Positions 8,193-17,178 are shown, numbered from the stretch's first letter. The stretch: DNA of 64,000 nt from Rhodospirillales bacterium 70-18 (GCA_001899585.1 MKWE01000031.1:67581-131580); one strand, 5' to 3'. Notes: generated from the letters alone by a model not told the origin. Numbers and translations: made by a program.

Positions 8193-9362
8193 TCACGGCA
8201 GGGCGATGCAGCGTTCGGGCGGCACGGACAGCCAGACCGCCTCGCCGGGCGCGAAGCCGGCGCCGCGCGGCACCTGCACGCGCAGCGACACGGCCCCCGC
8301 CCCGGTGCCGGCCCGCACGCGGTACTCCATCAGGCCGCCGAGCAGCACGCTGTCCTGCACGGTGGCGGCCAGGGCGTTGGCTGGGGTGTTGGCGGGCGTG
8401 TTGGCGGGCGCCGCCGGCGGCTGGCGGCATATCGCCATGTCTTCCGGGCGCAGCATCAGCGCCACCGCGTCGCCGGCGGCGGCGCCTGCGGGCAAGGTGG
8501 CGGCGAAGCGCGCGCCGCCGGGTAGCGCCACCACGCCCTGGCCCACCACGCCCTGGCCCACCACGCCCTGGCCCGCCCCGCCTTGGCCCGCCCCGCCTTG
8601 GCCCAGCTCGGCCTGCTCCACCGTGCCGTCCAGCAGGTTGGCGGCGCCCATGAAATCGGCGACGAAGCGGTTGGCCGGGCGCTCGTAGATCTCCAGCGGC
8701 GGGCCGTATTGCTGCAACCGCCCGCCCGCCATCACGGCGATGCGGTCCGACAGCGCCAGCGCCTCGCTCTGGTCGTGGGTGACGTAGACGAAGGTGATGC
8801 CGGTGCGGCGTTGCAGGTCCTTCAGCTCGTTGCGCATGCGCTCGCGCAGCTTGGCGTCCAGGTTGGACAGCGGCTCGTCCAGCAGCAGGATCGACGGCTC
8901 GGTGACCAGCGAGCGGGCCAGCGCCACGCGCTGCTGCTGGCCGCCGCTCAGCGCCGAGGGGCTGCGGCCGGCCACCCCTTCCAGCCCGACGATGCCGAGC
9001 ATGTCGGTGACCCGGCGGCGTGCCTCGGCGGCCGGCACGCGCTGCATGGTCAGGCCGAAGGCGACGTTGTCGAACACGCTCATGTGCGGCCACAGCGCGT
9101 AGTTCTGGAACACCATGCCCATGCCGCGCCGCTCCGGCGGCACGCTGCCGGCGGGCGAGGAGAGCACCGCGCCATCGACGGCGATCTGCCCGCTATCCGG
9201 CTCCATGAACCCTGCCAGCAGGCGCAGCGTGGTGGTCTTGCCGCAGCCGGACGGGCCGAGCAGGGTGATGAACTGGTGGTCCGCGATGTCCAGGTGCAGC
9301 GCGTCCAGCGCCACGTGCGGCCCGAAGCACTTGCCCAGCCCGACGATCTCGATGCGCGCCAT
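8193..9362 (-). CDS. ABC transporter ATP-binding protein (PotA/FbpC-like)
   Basis: The 389-residue ATPase has Walker A GPSGCGKT at residues 36-43, signature LSGGQQQR at 138-145, Walker B ILLLDEP at 158-164 and a C-terminal TOBE-type regulatory domain (about 275-389). It energises import by the permease encoded 15 bases upstream. Odd feature: the linker between the ATPase core and the TOBE region contains a Gly/Gln/Val repeat (units GQGVV and GQGGA) from a 15-bp tandem repeat, and further on an NTPA repeat from a 12-bp tandem repeat; both are likely to vary in length between strains. Start ATG 9362. The family assignment (putrescine/iron/phosphonate-type importer) is secure, the substrate is not. 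Confidence 0.88.
   Translation of the reverse strand: MARIEIVGLGKCFGPHVALDALHLDIADHQFITLLGPSGCGKTTTLRLLAGFMEPDSGQIAVDGAVLSSPAGSVPPERRGMGMVFQNYALWPHMSVFDNVAFGLTMQRVPAAEARRRVTDMLGIVGLEGVAGRSPSALSGGQQQRVALARSLVTEPSILLLDEPLSNLDAKLRERMRNELKDLQRRTGITFVYVTHDQSEALALSDRIAVMAGGRLQQYGPPLEIYERPANRFVADFMGAANLLDGTVEQAELGQGGAGQGGAGQGVVGQGVVGQGVVALPGGARFAATLPAGAAAGDAVALMLRPEDMAICRQPPAAPANTPANTPANALAATVQDSVLLGGLMEYRVRAGTGAGAVSLRVQVPRGAGFAPGEAVWLSVPPERCIALP
8531..8605. repeat. 15-bp tandem repeat inside the ABC ATPase gene
   Basis: About five copies of a 15-bp unit (CCACGCCCTGGCCCA and the variant CCCCGCCTTGGCCCG) run in frame through the ATPase gene and encode alternating GQGVV and GQGGA pentapeptides on the minus strand. 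A second, shorter 12-bp repeat (unit GTGTTGGCGGGC) lies near 8379-8410 and encodes NTPA. Because the units are multiples of three, slippage changes linker length without a frameshift. Confidence 0.85.
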
Positions 9363-9377
9363 GCCGCCCCCTTCCGT

Positions 9378-11114
9378 TCAGCCGCCCGCCGCCGACGCGA
9401 CGACCGCGGTGCGGCTGCGTCCAGCCAGCGCCTGCATCAACAGCAGCGCCACCAGGATGATGCCGATCAGCACCACCGACAGCGCCGCCACCACCTCCAG
9501 CTGGCCCATGTCGTTGAGCCGGTAGATCGCCACCGAGATCGTCTCCGTGCCGCTGGAATAGAGCAGGATCGTGGTGCTGAGCTCGGAGAGCGATGGGATG
9601 AACACCAGCAGCCAGCCCAGCAGCAGGCTGGGCCGCAGGATCGGCAGCAGCACCCGGCGCAGGGCGGCCGTCCAGCTCGCCCCGGTGATGCGCGCCGCCT
9701 CCTCCAGCGAGGCATCGACCTGGCGCAGGGCGGCGTTGGCACTGCGCGCGCCCATCGGGATCGCGCGGGCGACATAGGCCACCAGCAGGATCCAGATGGT
9801 GCCGTACAGCACCACCGGCGGGTGGATGAACGCCTGCAGCAGCGCCACCGCCATCACCGTGCCGGGCAGCCCCAGCGGCAGGATCGCCAGGTAGTCCAGC
9901 ATCACCCGGCCGCGCAGCCGGGTGCGCAGGTCCAGATAGGCGACCGCCAGCCCGATCAGCACCGCCAGCGTGGCGGCGGCGACCGCCAGTTCCAGGCTGT
10001 TCACCAGCCCGCGCACCGCGATCTGGTTGTCGAGCAGGGCGGCCTGGAAATGCGCCAGGGTCAGGTTGTCCAGCGTAGGCGCCTTGGTCCAGACCTTGCT
10101 GAACGCCGCCAGGGTCAGCACCGTGACCGGCGCCACCGCGGCCAGCAGCACCGGCACCATCAGCAGCCCCCCCACCGGCCAGCGCCATGGGCCGAGGCGC
10201 CAGCGCGCCGGCCGCACGCCCTTGCCGCCGACCGTGACGTAGGAGCGCCGGCCGAGATACAGCCGCTGCGCCGCCAGCCCGGCGACCGTGAGCGCCACCA
10301 GCGCCAGCGACATCGCCGAGGCTTCCGGGTAGCGCGGCGGGTAGGAGCTGACGGCGCCGAAGATGCGGGTGGGCAGATAGACGATCTGCGCCGGCAGCCC
10401 CAGGATCGCCTGCGGACCGAACAACGCCAGCGAGTTCACCGCCGCCAGCAGCGCGCCGCCGGTGATCGCCGGGGCCACCAGCGGCAGCGTCACGCGCCGG
10501 ACCACGCCCCAGCGCCCGGCGCCCAGCATACGCGCCGATTCCTCCATCGAGCCGTCGACCGACTGCAACGCCTCGCAGGTGAGGAAATATGGGATGGCGA
10601 ACACGTGCAGCGTGATCACGAACACGACGCCGCTGCCGGTGAAGATGTTCAGCCCGAAATCCAGCCCCAGCCAGGCCAGCGCCCGGTTGATATGCCCCGC
10701 ATTCGGCCCCAGCAGGATGATGTAGGCGACGCTGGTCAGGTACGGCGGCAGCACGTAGGCCAGCCCGACCAGCCCGTGCACCACGCGGCGCAACGCCACA
10801 TCGGTGCGGGCCACCGCGAAGGCCAGCGGCACCGCCACCACGACGCTGGCCAGCCCGACACTGACCGCCAGCACGACGGTGTTGACCAGCGGCGCCACGT
10901 TGGCGGCACGGGTGAAGCTGCGGGCGAACCCGTCCAGGCCGAAGCCGCGCGGCAGGCCGAACGCGCCCAGCACCAGCCACAGCAGCGGATAGCCGACGAA
11001 CAGCAGCAGCGCCGCCACGCCGGCCCCCAGGGCCAGCCTTGGGGCCAGCGTGCCCCCCCTCCTGGGCATGGCCGTGCTGGTGGCTGTGCCGGGCGCGGCC
11101 AGGCTCGCGCTCAT
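9378..11114 (-). CDS. ABC transporter permease, fused two-domain (FbpB/AfuB-like)
   Basis: The 578-residue protein has about 12 membrane helices in two homologous halves, as in FbpB/SfuB-type permeases where both membrane domains are fused. Each half carries an ATPase-contacting EAA loop: MEESARMLGAG in the first half and LEEAARITGAS in the second, each followed by a leucine/proline-rich helix. It forms the inner-membrane channel for the binding protein encoded 13 bases upstream and the ATPase 15 bases downstream. The N-terminus has a basic cytoplasmic stretch (PRRGG) before the first helix. This architecture is known for iron(III), 2-aminoethylphosphonate and some sulfonate-type importers; the substrate here is undetermined. 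Confidence 0.87.
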   Translation of the reverse strand: MSASLAAPGTATSTAMPRRGGTLAPRLALGAGVAALLLFVGYPLLWLVLGAFGLPRGFGLDGFARSFTRAANVAPLVNTVVLAVSVGLASVVVAVPLAFAVARTDVALRRVVHGLVGLAYVLPPYLTSVAYIILLGPNAGHINRALAWLGLDFGLNIFTGSGVVFVITLHVFAIPYFLTCEALQSVDGSMEESARMLGAGRWGVVRRVTLPLVAPAITGGALLAAVNSLALFGPQAILGLPAQIVYLPTRIFGAVSSYPPRYPEASAMSLALVALTVAGLAAQRLYLGRRSYVTVGGKGVRPARWRLGPWRWPVGGLLMVPVLLAAVAPVTVLTLAAFSKVWTKAPTLDNLTLAHFQAALLDNQIAVRGLVNSLELAVAAATLAVLIGLAVAYLDLRTRLRGRVMLDYLAILPLGLPGTVMAVALLQAFIHPPVVLYGTIWILLVAYVARAIPMGARSANAALRQVDASLEEAARITGASWTAALRRVLLPILRPSLLLGWLLVFIPSLSELSTTILLYSSGTETISVAIYRLNDMGQLEVVAALSVVLIGIILVALLLMQALAGRSRTAVVASAAGG

Positions 11115-11127
11115 CGTGGCGCTTCGC

Positions 11128-12177
11128 TCAGCCGCCCCATTCGCCGCCGAAGATGGTGGTGAGCCGGTCGAGGATGTCCGCCCGCTGGGTGAACAGCTTC
11201 TGGTTGTCCGGCACGATCAGCTTCAACTGCGACAGCGCCGGGCTGTCCTTCGGCGGCGCGATGTCGGAGCGGCTGGAATACTTGCCGCCATCGGCCAGCA
11301 GCTTCTGCCCCGCCTCGCCCATCCACCAGTCGTAGAACAGCGCGCCGGCCTGCGGGTGCGGCGCCGCCTTGGGCAGGCCCACGGCGCCCAGTTCGGTCGG
11401 CACGCCCTCGGCGGGGAAGCAGTAGTCGGTGGCCTTGCCCTGCAATTTCGACCGCCAGGCGATGTTGTCGTTGATCAGGAAGCCGGCGGTGCGCTCGCCG
11501 CTTTCGATGATCTGCGTCATCACCTGCGGCGAGTTCAGACGCAGCGGCTTGTTGGCGGCGTAGCGCTCCAGCAGCTTCCAGCCGAAGGCGCTGGCGAGCG
11601 TGTAGAGGCGCGGCGCGCCGTCGCCGTTGCTGCTGCTGAAATAGGCGAGCTTGCCCATGAAGCGTGGGTCGGCGAGGTCTTCCCAGTGCGCCGGCGCCTT
11701 GCCGACCTTCTGGGTGTTCCATTGCAGCACCGCCTGGGTCAGCCGGTCGGCCACCCACATGCCGTCGGGGTCGCGCAGGTTGGCCGCCACCGCCTTGGCG
11801 GCCGGCGAGTCGTAGGCGCGCAACAGGCCGCGCTGCTTCATCGCCAGGAAGGCGCCGATGTCGGACGCATCGACGATGTCGGCGCGGATCTGCCCGGCAT
11901 CCGCCTCGGCCAGCACCTTGGCCGTCACGTCGGCCGAGCCGCCGCGGTAGTATTCCACCTTGATGCCGTACTGCGCGGTGAACGGCTTGATGATGGCGTC
12001 GACGATCTTGGTGTCCAGGCTGGTGTAGAGCATCACCGCGCCCTCGGCCTTCGCCTTCGCCACATCCGCCCCGGTCTGCGCCCGTGCCGGGCGCCAGGCG
12101 GCGGCGGCCCCCAGCGCCACGGCCATTCCGCCCAGGCGCCGCCGCGTGATCGCGGCCTTCGGCTGCTTGCGTTCCAT
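11128..12177 (-). CDS. ABC transporter substrate-binding protein (FbpA-like fold)
   Basis: The 349-residue extracellular solute-binding protein of the Fe3+/AfuA type begins MERKQPKAAITRRRLGGMAV, a twin-arginine-like signal peptide ending around ARAQ (about residues 32-35), so it is exported to the periplasm, probably folded. The mature part has the two-lobe pattern (VMLYTSLDTKIVDAIIKPF, then ADIVDASDIGAFL and SGERTAGFLINDN). The ATG at 12177 is chosen over an earlier in-frame ATG at 12222 because GGAG lies just before it and the signal peptide then has normal length. It is the first gene of the operon and should be the most highly expressed. The ligand is unknown; the paired sulfatase suggests an ester or phosphonate compound, but that is inference. 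Confidence 0.84.
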   Translation of the reverse strand: MERKQPKAAITRRRLGGMAVALGAAAAWRPARAQTGADVAKAKAEGAVMLYTSLDTKIVDAIIKPFTAQYGIKVEYYRGGSADVTAKVLAEADAGQIRADIVDASDIGAFLAMKQRGLLRAYDSPAAKAVAANLRDPDGMWVADRLTQAVLQWNTQKVGKAPAHWEDLADPRFMGKLAYFSSSNGDGAPRLYTLASAFGWKLLERYAANKPLRLNSPQVMTQIIESGERTAGFLINDNIAWRSKLQGKATDYCFPAEGVPTELGAVGLPKAAPHPQAGALFYDWWMGEAGQKLLADGGKYSSRSDIAPPKDSPALSQLKLIVPDNQKLFTQRADILDRLTTIFGGEWGG

Positions 12178-12280
12178 GCCTGCTCCTTCGCCTCCCGTTT
12201 TTGGCAGGGAGCGCCGGGACACGCCGGCCGACCCTGCGTTTATTGGCGCGGCCTCTGGCGGCTCGCGCGTCGCGGGGTGA

Positions 12281-12296
12281 ATGAAAGCGCATTCAT
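12281..12296. promoter_or_regulatory. LacI-type operator upstream of the ABC/sulfatase operon
   Basis: ATGAAAGCGCATTCAT is a 16-bp inverted repeat with one mismatched pair and a central GC step, very close to the general LacI/GalR-family operator TGAAA-N-CG-N-TTTCA. It lies about 104 bases upstream of the binding-protein start on the minus strand, and the operon's last gene encodes a LacI-family protein. The palindrome is seen in the sequence; binding is inference. Confidence 0.65.
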
Positions 12297-12330
12297 CGAA
12301 GCGGCGTCAAGCCACCGCATGCGGCAACGC

Positions 12331-13476
12331 TCAGTGCGCCGGGCGGCGGCGGGGCACCAGCAGCATCGGCCCGTAGACGGCGGCGAACAGCAGGAAGGCG
12401 GCGCTCCACAGCAGCCCGGCGGCGACCAGCAGCGGCAGCCCGCCGGCCCAGGCGCCGGCGAGCCGCGCGAGCGTGGCCGCGGTGATCAGGCCGTAGATCG
12501 CCACCGTCGTCGGCCCGGCCTGCAGCGCCCGGCCGGTGTGGCCGAGGGTGGCGCGGGTCATCACCGCCAGGATCATGGTGCCCGCCGCCCCCAGGGTGAG
12601 CGCGTGGACGGCGCCGCTCATCGGCACCTCCACCGTCAGCAGGGACAGGCCCAGCAGCGCCGTGCCGGCCACCATCCAGGCATAGCCGAGATGCAGCACC
12701 GCCAGCAGCGGCTCGGTCCAGGCCGCAGTCCCGCGCCAGCGCGCCAGCCGCCACAGGTTCAGCCCGGACGCGGCCAACAGCAGCACGCCTACCGCCGGCT
12801 GGTCCGGCAGCACCGCCCAGGCGAGCATGGCGGTATGCAGGCTGGCCAGCGCCGCGCGGTCCACTGCCCCGTGCGCCCCTGGCAGCCGCACCGCGCCCTG
12901 CCGGTTGAGCCAGTTGCGGGTGAAGGAGGGCACCACCCGCCCGCCGATCACCGAGATCAGCACCACGACCATGGCCAGCCCGAGCCGCCAGCCCAGGCCC
13001 TCCGGCACCACGACGCCAAGCGATTCCAGATGCATCAGCAGGCTGCCCAGGATCAGCACGGTCATCGGCAGCAGCAGCATCAGGTTGCGCCGGTTGCGCG
13101 CGATGACCAGCTCGCGCGCCATCACCGCCGCGAAAGCGACCGGGAACGCCAGATCCACCCCCACCGCCAGCCATGGCGGCAGCCACGCCGAGACCAGGCA
13201 GGCGATCCGCCCCGCCAGCCACAGCAGCACGACGCCCGCGAGCGGCACGCCTGCCACCGGCAGCCGCCCGGTCCAGTTGGGGACTGCGGTGAGGAGGAAC
13301 CCCGCCACCGCCGCCGGCACGAAGCCGAACAGCATCTCGTGCACGTGCCAGGCGGTGGGGTCGAACCGCGTGGGCACATCCAGCCCGCCGGCCAGCACGC
13401 CCAGCCAGATCAGCAGCGCCACCGCCGCCCAAAGCCCCGCCGCCAGGAAAAACGGCCGAAACCCGTTGGTCAGCAC
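12331..13476 (-). CDS. nnrS: NnrS family haem-copper membrane protein
   Basis: The predicted 381-residue polytopic protein has about 12 hydrophobic helices and belongs to the NnrS family, found with denitrification genes and linked to resistance to nitrosative stress. Typical blocks are NGFRPFFLAAGLW near the start, WHVHEMLFGF (about residues 38-47), GGRVVPSFTRNW and ATLGHTGR, whose histidines are candidate haem ligands. The start is a GTG at 13476, 14 bases after the ppiC stop; a larger frame that begins upstream inside ppiC is rejected because it would read ppiC out of frame. It is the last gene of the nar operon, and its position fits protection from NO or nitrite made during nitrate respiration. 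Confidence 0.87.
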   Translation of the reverse strand: MLTNGFRPFFLAAGLWAAVALLIWLGVLAGGLDVPTRFDPTAWHVHEMLFGFVPAAVAGFLLTAVPNWTGRLPVAGVPLAGVVLLWLAGRIACLVSAWLPPWLAVGVDLAFPVAFAAVMARELVIARNRRNLMLLLPMTVLILGSLLMHLESLGVVVPEGLGWRLGLAMVVVLISVIGGRVVPSFTRNWLNRQGAVRLPGAHGAVDRAALASLHTAMLAWAVLPDQPAVGVLLLAASGLNLWRLARWRGTAAWTEPLLAVLHLGYAWMVAGTALLGLSLLTVEVPMSGAVHALTLGAAGTMILAVMTRATLGHTGRALQAGPTTVAIYGLITAATLARLAGAWAGGLPLLVAAGLLWSAAFLLFAAVYGPMLLVPRRRPAH

Positions 13477-13489
13477 GTCCCGGGCCCCA

Positions 13490-14269
13490 TCATTGCACCA
13501 GCGGCGAGCCGGCCGCGGCGAACGCCACACCCTCGATGCGCGCGCGGCCGGCGAGGATGCGGAGGTACTGGCTAACCCCGCGCTGCCAGGACTGCGCGGC
13601 AAGCTGGCGTTCGATGCGCGGCGCCACCGCCTCGAACGGCAGGTCGGTGCCGCGCACCAGCCGGTCCAGCCGCAGCACATGGACGCCGTATCTCGTGGCG
13701 ATCGGCACCGGGCAGATCTGGCCTTCCTCCAGGTTGAAGATGAAGGTCTCGATCTCCGCCACCAGGTCGCCGCGGCTCTGTTGGCCGAGCAGGCCGCCGC
13801 TGGCGCGCGAGGAACAGGCGGAACGCTCCCGCGCCAGGGCACCGAACCGCTCCGGCCGCTCCGCCAGCAGCGCGAGCGTCTCCGCCGCCGCCCGCTTGGC
13901 CGCCTCCTGCGCCGCCTGGTCGTCCGGCGCCGCCGGGAACAGGATATGCGCCGCCTCGTAGACATCCGGGGCGCGGAAGCGGGCGCGGTTGGCCTGCCAG
14001 TAGCGGCGGATGGTGGCCTCGTCGGCCTCCGGCACCACCACCTCGCGCGCCAGCAGCGCCTGGATCGTGGCCTCCTCGGCGGACTGGTCGTCCGTCGCCT
14101 CGCCGGCCACGCCCAGGCGCTCCGCCTCCTGCAGCAGCAGAGCGCGCACCACCAGGGCGGTGGCGGCCTGCTCCCAGGCCTGCTCGGCGGTGGCGGCCGG
14201 ATGGTGCTGCATCTCCGCGGCCACCGCGCCTTCCGGGATTTCCGTCGTATTGACCAGGATCGTGCGCAT
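13490..14269 (-). CDS. Parvulin-type peptidyl-prolyl cis-trans isomerase of the nar operon
   Basis: The 259-residue protein has a C-terminal parvulin (PpiC) domain (about residues 115-225: YEAAHILFPA, SACSSRASGGLLG, then ATRYGVHVLRLDRL). Genes of this kind often follow narI and are thought to help fold or insert the nitrate reductase. There is no obvious signal peptide, so it may act in the cytoplasm, as expected for NarGH. Start ATG at 14269 shares one base with the narI stop, so it is translationally coupled. The N-terminal 110 residues are helical and acidic and resemble the SurA-type chaperone part. Function in Nar assembly is by association. Confidence 0.82.
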   Translation of the reverse strand: MRTILVNTTEIPEGAVAAEMQHHPAATAEQAWEQAATALVVRALLLQEAERLGVAGEATDDQSAEEATIQALLAREVVVPEADEATIRRYWQANRARFRAPDVYEAAHILFPAAPDDQAAQEAAKRAAAETLALLAERPERFGALARERSACSSRASGGLLGQQSRGDLVAEIETFIFNLEEGQICPVPIATRYGVHVLRLDRLVRGTDLPFEAVAPRIERQLAAQSWQRGVSQYLRILAGRARIEGVAFAAAGSPLVQ

Positions 14270-14979
14270 CACCGCCCCCTGCCGGGAACCCGCACCGCGG
14301 CGGGGCCGCCGCGGCGGCGTACGACCTGGTAGCTGCGCCCGATATAGCCGAGCGGCACCGACCAAATGTGCACTAGGCGGGAGAACGGGAACACCAGGAA
14401 GATCGTCAGCCCCAGCAGGATATGCAGCTTGAAGATCGGGTGCACATCGGCCATCAGGCCCGCCGCATCGGTCTGCAAGGTTACGATATGCTGCGCCCAG
14501 CCAGCCAGCTTCAGCATCTCCGCGCCGTCCAGATGCTGCGCCGAGACGAAGATCGACGACAGCCCCAGCAGCAGTTGCGCGAACAGCATCAGCAGGATGG
14601 CGATGTCCATCGGGCTGCTGGTGGCCCTGATTCGCGCGTCGCCCAGCCGGCGCATGACCAGCAGGGTGATGCCCAGCAGGCACACCAGCCCGAACACGCC
14701 GCCAGCCGCCATCGCCAGCAATTGCTTGTTCGGCACCGACAGCCCCAGCCCGGTGTACCATTCATGCGGCGTCAGCAGGCCGACGAAATGGCCGGCCAGG
14801 ATGGCCAGCACGCCGACATGGAAGCAGTTGCTGCCCCACATCAGCATCTTCCGCTGCAGCAACTGCGACGAACCGGACCGCCAAGTGTACTGCTCGCGGT
14901 CGAAGCGGATCAGGCTCCCGGCCAGGAACACCGCGATGGCCACATACGGATACAGGCCGAACAGGATCGAGTTGAGCAT
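14269..14979 (-). CDS. narI: Respiratory nitrate reductase gamma subunit (cytochrome b)
   Basis: The 236-residue membrane subunit oxidises quinol and passes electrons through two b haems to NarH. About five hydrophobic helices are visible, with the family blocks LNSILFGLYPYVAIAVFLAG at the N-terminus, NCFHVGVLAILAGHFVGLLTP (haem-ligand histidines in one helix) and HPIFKLHILLGLTIFLVFPF with the C-terminal histidine pair, then RLVHIWSVP. The ATG at 14979 follows the narJ TGA by one base. A longer reading frame reaches back into narJ but is out of frame with it. Length is normal for NarI (about 225-240). Confidence 0.93.
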   Translation of the reverse strand: MLNSILFGLYPYVAIAVFLAGSLIRFDREQYTWRSGSSQLLQRKMLMWGSNCFHVGVLAILAGHFVGLLTPHEWYTGLGLSVPNKQLLAMAAGGVFGLVCLLGITLLVMRRLGDARIRATSSPMDIAILLMLFAQLLLGLSSIFVSAQHLDGAEMLKLAGWAQHIVTLQTDAAGLMADVHPIFKLHILLGLTIFLVFPFSRLVHIWSVPLGYIGRSYQVVRRRGGPAAVRVPGRGR

Positions 14980-14980
14980 C

Positions 14981-15643
14981 TCACGCGCCTCCGCATGCGG
15001 CAGCATCTGCCGCGCCATCGGGTCCGCCGGCCGCGACGAAGCGCACGGCCTCGTCCTCCCACTGCCGATCCAGCGCGGCCAGGGTATCGGCGTCCGCCCC
15101 CAGCGCGGCGACGGTCTCTGCCACCATGTGCGCCGCTGCTGGCCGCGCGGCCAGCGTCTCCACCGCGCGCAGCACGGCGGCATAGGGGCTGCCCCGCCGC
15201 GCCAGCTTCTCGCGCAGCGCCGCCATCACATGCACCGCATCGGCGAGCAATGAGCGGGCCGCCCGCTCCGGCAGGATCGACAGGAACTCCAGGAACAACG
15301 GCAGGTAGTCGGGCAGTTCACGCGCCGAGATGTGCAGGCCGTGCAGGCGGTACAGCTCGGCCAGCCGCACCATCGCCTGCCCGCGCTCGCGCGATTCGCC
15401 ATGCACATGTTCGTAGATGTGCAGCGAGAGCGAGCGGTTGCGGTCGAACAGCGCCACATAGCGCTCCTGCGCATCCAGCATGTCCAGGCGCGCCAGTTCG
15501 TCGATGAAGCCCCCCAGTTCCACCGCCGCCGGGTGCGGCAGCAGCGCCTCCTCGTCCATCGCCGCGCGCAATGCCGGCAAGGCGGCCAGCAGGTCCGGCT
15601 CGGGGTAGCTGAGCAGCGCGGACAGAATGCGGAATGTCTGCAT
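14981..15643 (-). CDS. narJ: Nitrate reductase molybdenum cofactor assembly chaperone
   Basis: The 220-residue cytoplasmic chaperone binds apo-NarG and is needed to insert the molybdenum cofactor and attach NarGH to NarI. It starts MQTFRILSALLSYPEPDLLAAL and contains the family blocks RYVALFDRNRSLSLHIYEHVHGESRERGQAM and ELPDYLPLFLEFLS (about residues 70-115). The ATG at 15643 lies just after the narH stop, with coupling spacing of two bases, and the stop sits one base before narI. The C-terminus is alanine- and glycine-rich and probably unstructured. Confidence 0.92.
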   Translation of the reverse strand: MQTFRILSALLSYPEPDLLAALPALRAAMDEEALLPHPAAVELGGFIDELARLDMLDAQERYVALFDRNRSLSLHIYEHVHGESRERGQAMVRLAELYRLHGLHISARELPDYLPLFLEFLSILPERAARSLLADAVHVMAALREKLARRGSPYAAVLRAVETLAARPAAAHMVAETVAALGADADTLAALDRQWEDEAVRFVAAGGPDGAADAAACGGA

Positions 15644-15645
15644 GG

Positions 15646-17178
15646 TCAGGTCCCCACCTTGGCGTCGGTCGGCGCCCTGAAGCCGTGCTCGTGCTTGGCC
15701 CGGCCGAACAGCCCGGTATCGCCGCCCGCGCAGCCATTGCCGAAGCTGAAGCCGCAGGAGCCGCGCAGGTCGAAGGCGTTCTCGGCGTATTCGCGGTGCG
15801 TGGTGGGGATCACGAAGCGATCCTCGTAGGCGGCCAGCGCGAGGGTCTTGTACATGTCCTCCACGGTCGCGCGGTCCAGGTTGACCTGAGCCAGCACCTC
15901 CGCATCCTCCCGCCCATCCACGTGGCGCGCCCGCATATAGGCGCGCATCGCCAGCAGCCGCTCCAGCGCGAAGCGGACCGGATATTCCTCGCCTGCCGTC
16001 AGCAGGTTCGCCAGATAGCGGATCGGGATGCGCAGTTGCGACACGTCGGGGATGGCGCCGTTGACGCCGATCAGCCCGGCCTCCGCCCGCGCCTGGATCG
16101 GCGACAGCGGCGGCACGTACCACACCATCGGCAGCGTGCGGTATTCGGGATGCAGCGGGAAGGCGATCTTCCAGTCGATCGCCATCTTGTAGACGGGCGA
16201 ACGCTTGGCCGCTTCCAGCCACGCCTCGGCGATGCCGTCCAGCCGCGCCTGGGCGATCACCGCGGGGTCGTTCGGGTCCAGGAAAATATCGAGCTGCGCG
16301 CGGTAGAGGTCGCGTTCATCGGCCATCGACGCCGCCGCCTCGATGCGGTCCGCGTCGTAGAGCATCACCCCCAGATAGCGGATGCGGCCGACGCAGGTCT
16401 CCGAGCAGACCGTCGGCAGCCCCGCTTCGACCCGCGGGTAGCAGAAGGTGCATTTCTCCGCCTTCCCGCTCTCCCAGTTGTAATAGATCTTCTTGTACGG
16501 GCAGGCCGACACGCACATCCGCCAGCCGCGGCACTTGTCCTGGTCGATCAGGACGATGCCATCCTCCTCGCGCTTGTAGATCGAGCCCGACGGGCAGGCG
16601 GCGACGCAGGCCGGGTTCAGGCAATGCTCGCACAGCCGCGGCAGGTACATCATGAAGCTGTTCTCGAACTCGCCGTAGATCTCCTTCTCCACGGCTTCGA
16701 AATTCGCGTCGCGCGAGCGCTTGGAGAACTCACCGCCGAGGATCTCCTCCCAGTTCGGCCCCCACTCGATCTTCTCGATCCGTTCGCCGGTGATCACCGA
16801 GCGCGGCCGTGCCGTCGGCGAGGCCTCGCTCAGCGGCGCGTTCTGCAGATGCTCGTAGTCGAAGGTATACGGCTCGTAGTAGTCGTCGATCTCCGGCAGA
16901 TCCGGATTGGCGAAGATCTTGGCGAGCACGCGGAACTTGCCGCCCATGCGCGGCACCAGCCGGCCGCTGGAGGAACGGACCCAGCCGCCCTTCCACTTCT
17001 TCTGGTTCTCCCAGTCCTTCGGGTAGCCGATGCCCGGCTTGGTCTCGACATTGTTGAACCAGGCGTATTCGACCCCGTCGCGGGAGGTCCAGACGTTCTT
17101 GCAGGTGACCGAACAGGTGTGGCAGCCGATGCACTTGTCCAGGTTCAGCACCATGGCGATCTGCGCGCGGATTTTCAT
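15646..17178 (-). CDS. narH: Respiratory nitrate reductase beta subunit (Fe-S)
   Basis: The 510-residue electron-transfer subunit carries four iron-sulfur clusters. The first ferredoxin-like group is CIGCHTCSVTC (C16, C19, C22, with C26 after). Later groups are CEHCLNPACVAACP, CRGWRMCVSACP and CTFCYPRVEAG. In the third group a tryptophan replaces the second cysteine, which is the usual signature of the [3Fe-4S] cluster in NarH. It transfers electrons from NarI haems to NarG on the cytoplasmic face. The length matches E. coli NarH (512). It lies 10 bases downstream of narG and just before narJ. Confidence 0.94.
   Translation of the reverse strand: MKIRAQIAMVLNLDKCIGCHTCSVTCKNVWTSRDGVEYAWFNNVETKPGIGYPKDWENQKKWKGGWVRSSSGRLVPRMGGKFRVLAKIFANPDLPEIDDYYEPYTFDYEHLQNAPLSEASPTARPRSVITGERIEKIEWGPNWEEILGGEFSKRSRDANFEAVEKEIYGEFENSFMMYLPRLCEHCLNPACVAACPSGSIYKREEDGIVLIDQDKCRGWRMCVSACPYKKIYYNWESGKAEKCTFCYPRVEAGLPTVCSETCVGRIRYLGVMLYDADRIEAAASMADERDLYRAQLDIFLDPNDPAVIAQARLDGIAEAWLEAAKRSPVYKMAIDWKIAFPLHPEYRTLPMVWYVPPLSPIQARAEAGLIGVNGAIPDVSQLRIPIRYLANLLTAGEEYPVRFALERLLAMRAYMRARHVDGREDAEVLAQVNLDRATVEDMYKTLALAAYEDRFVIPTTHREYAENAFDLRGSCGFSFGNGCAGGDTGLFGRAKHEHGFRAPTDAKVGT

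Noticed and set aside
8583..11162. 859-codon plus-strand ORF
   Set aside because: Antisense to the ABC genes; composition is Q/R/H-rich with no domain; shadow frame.
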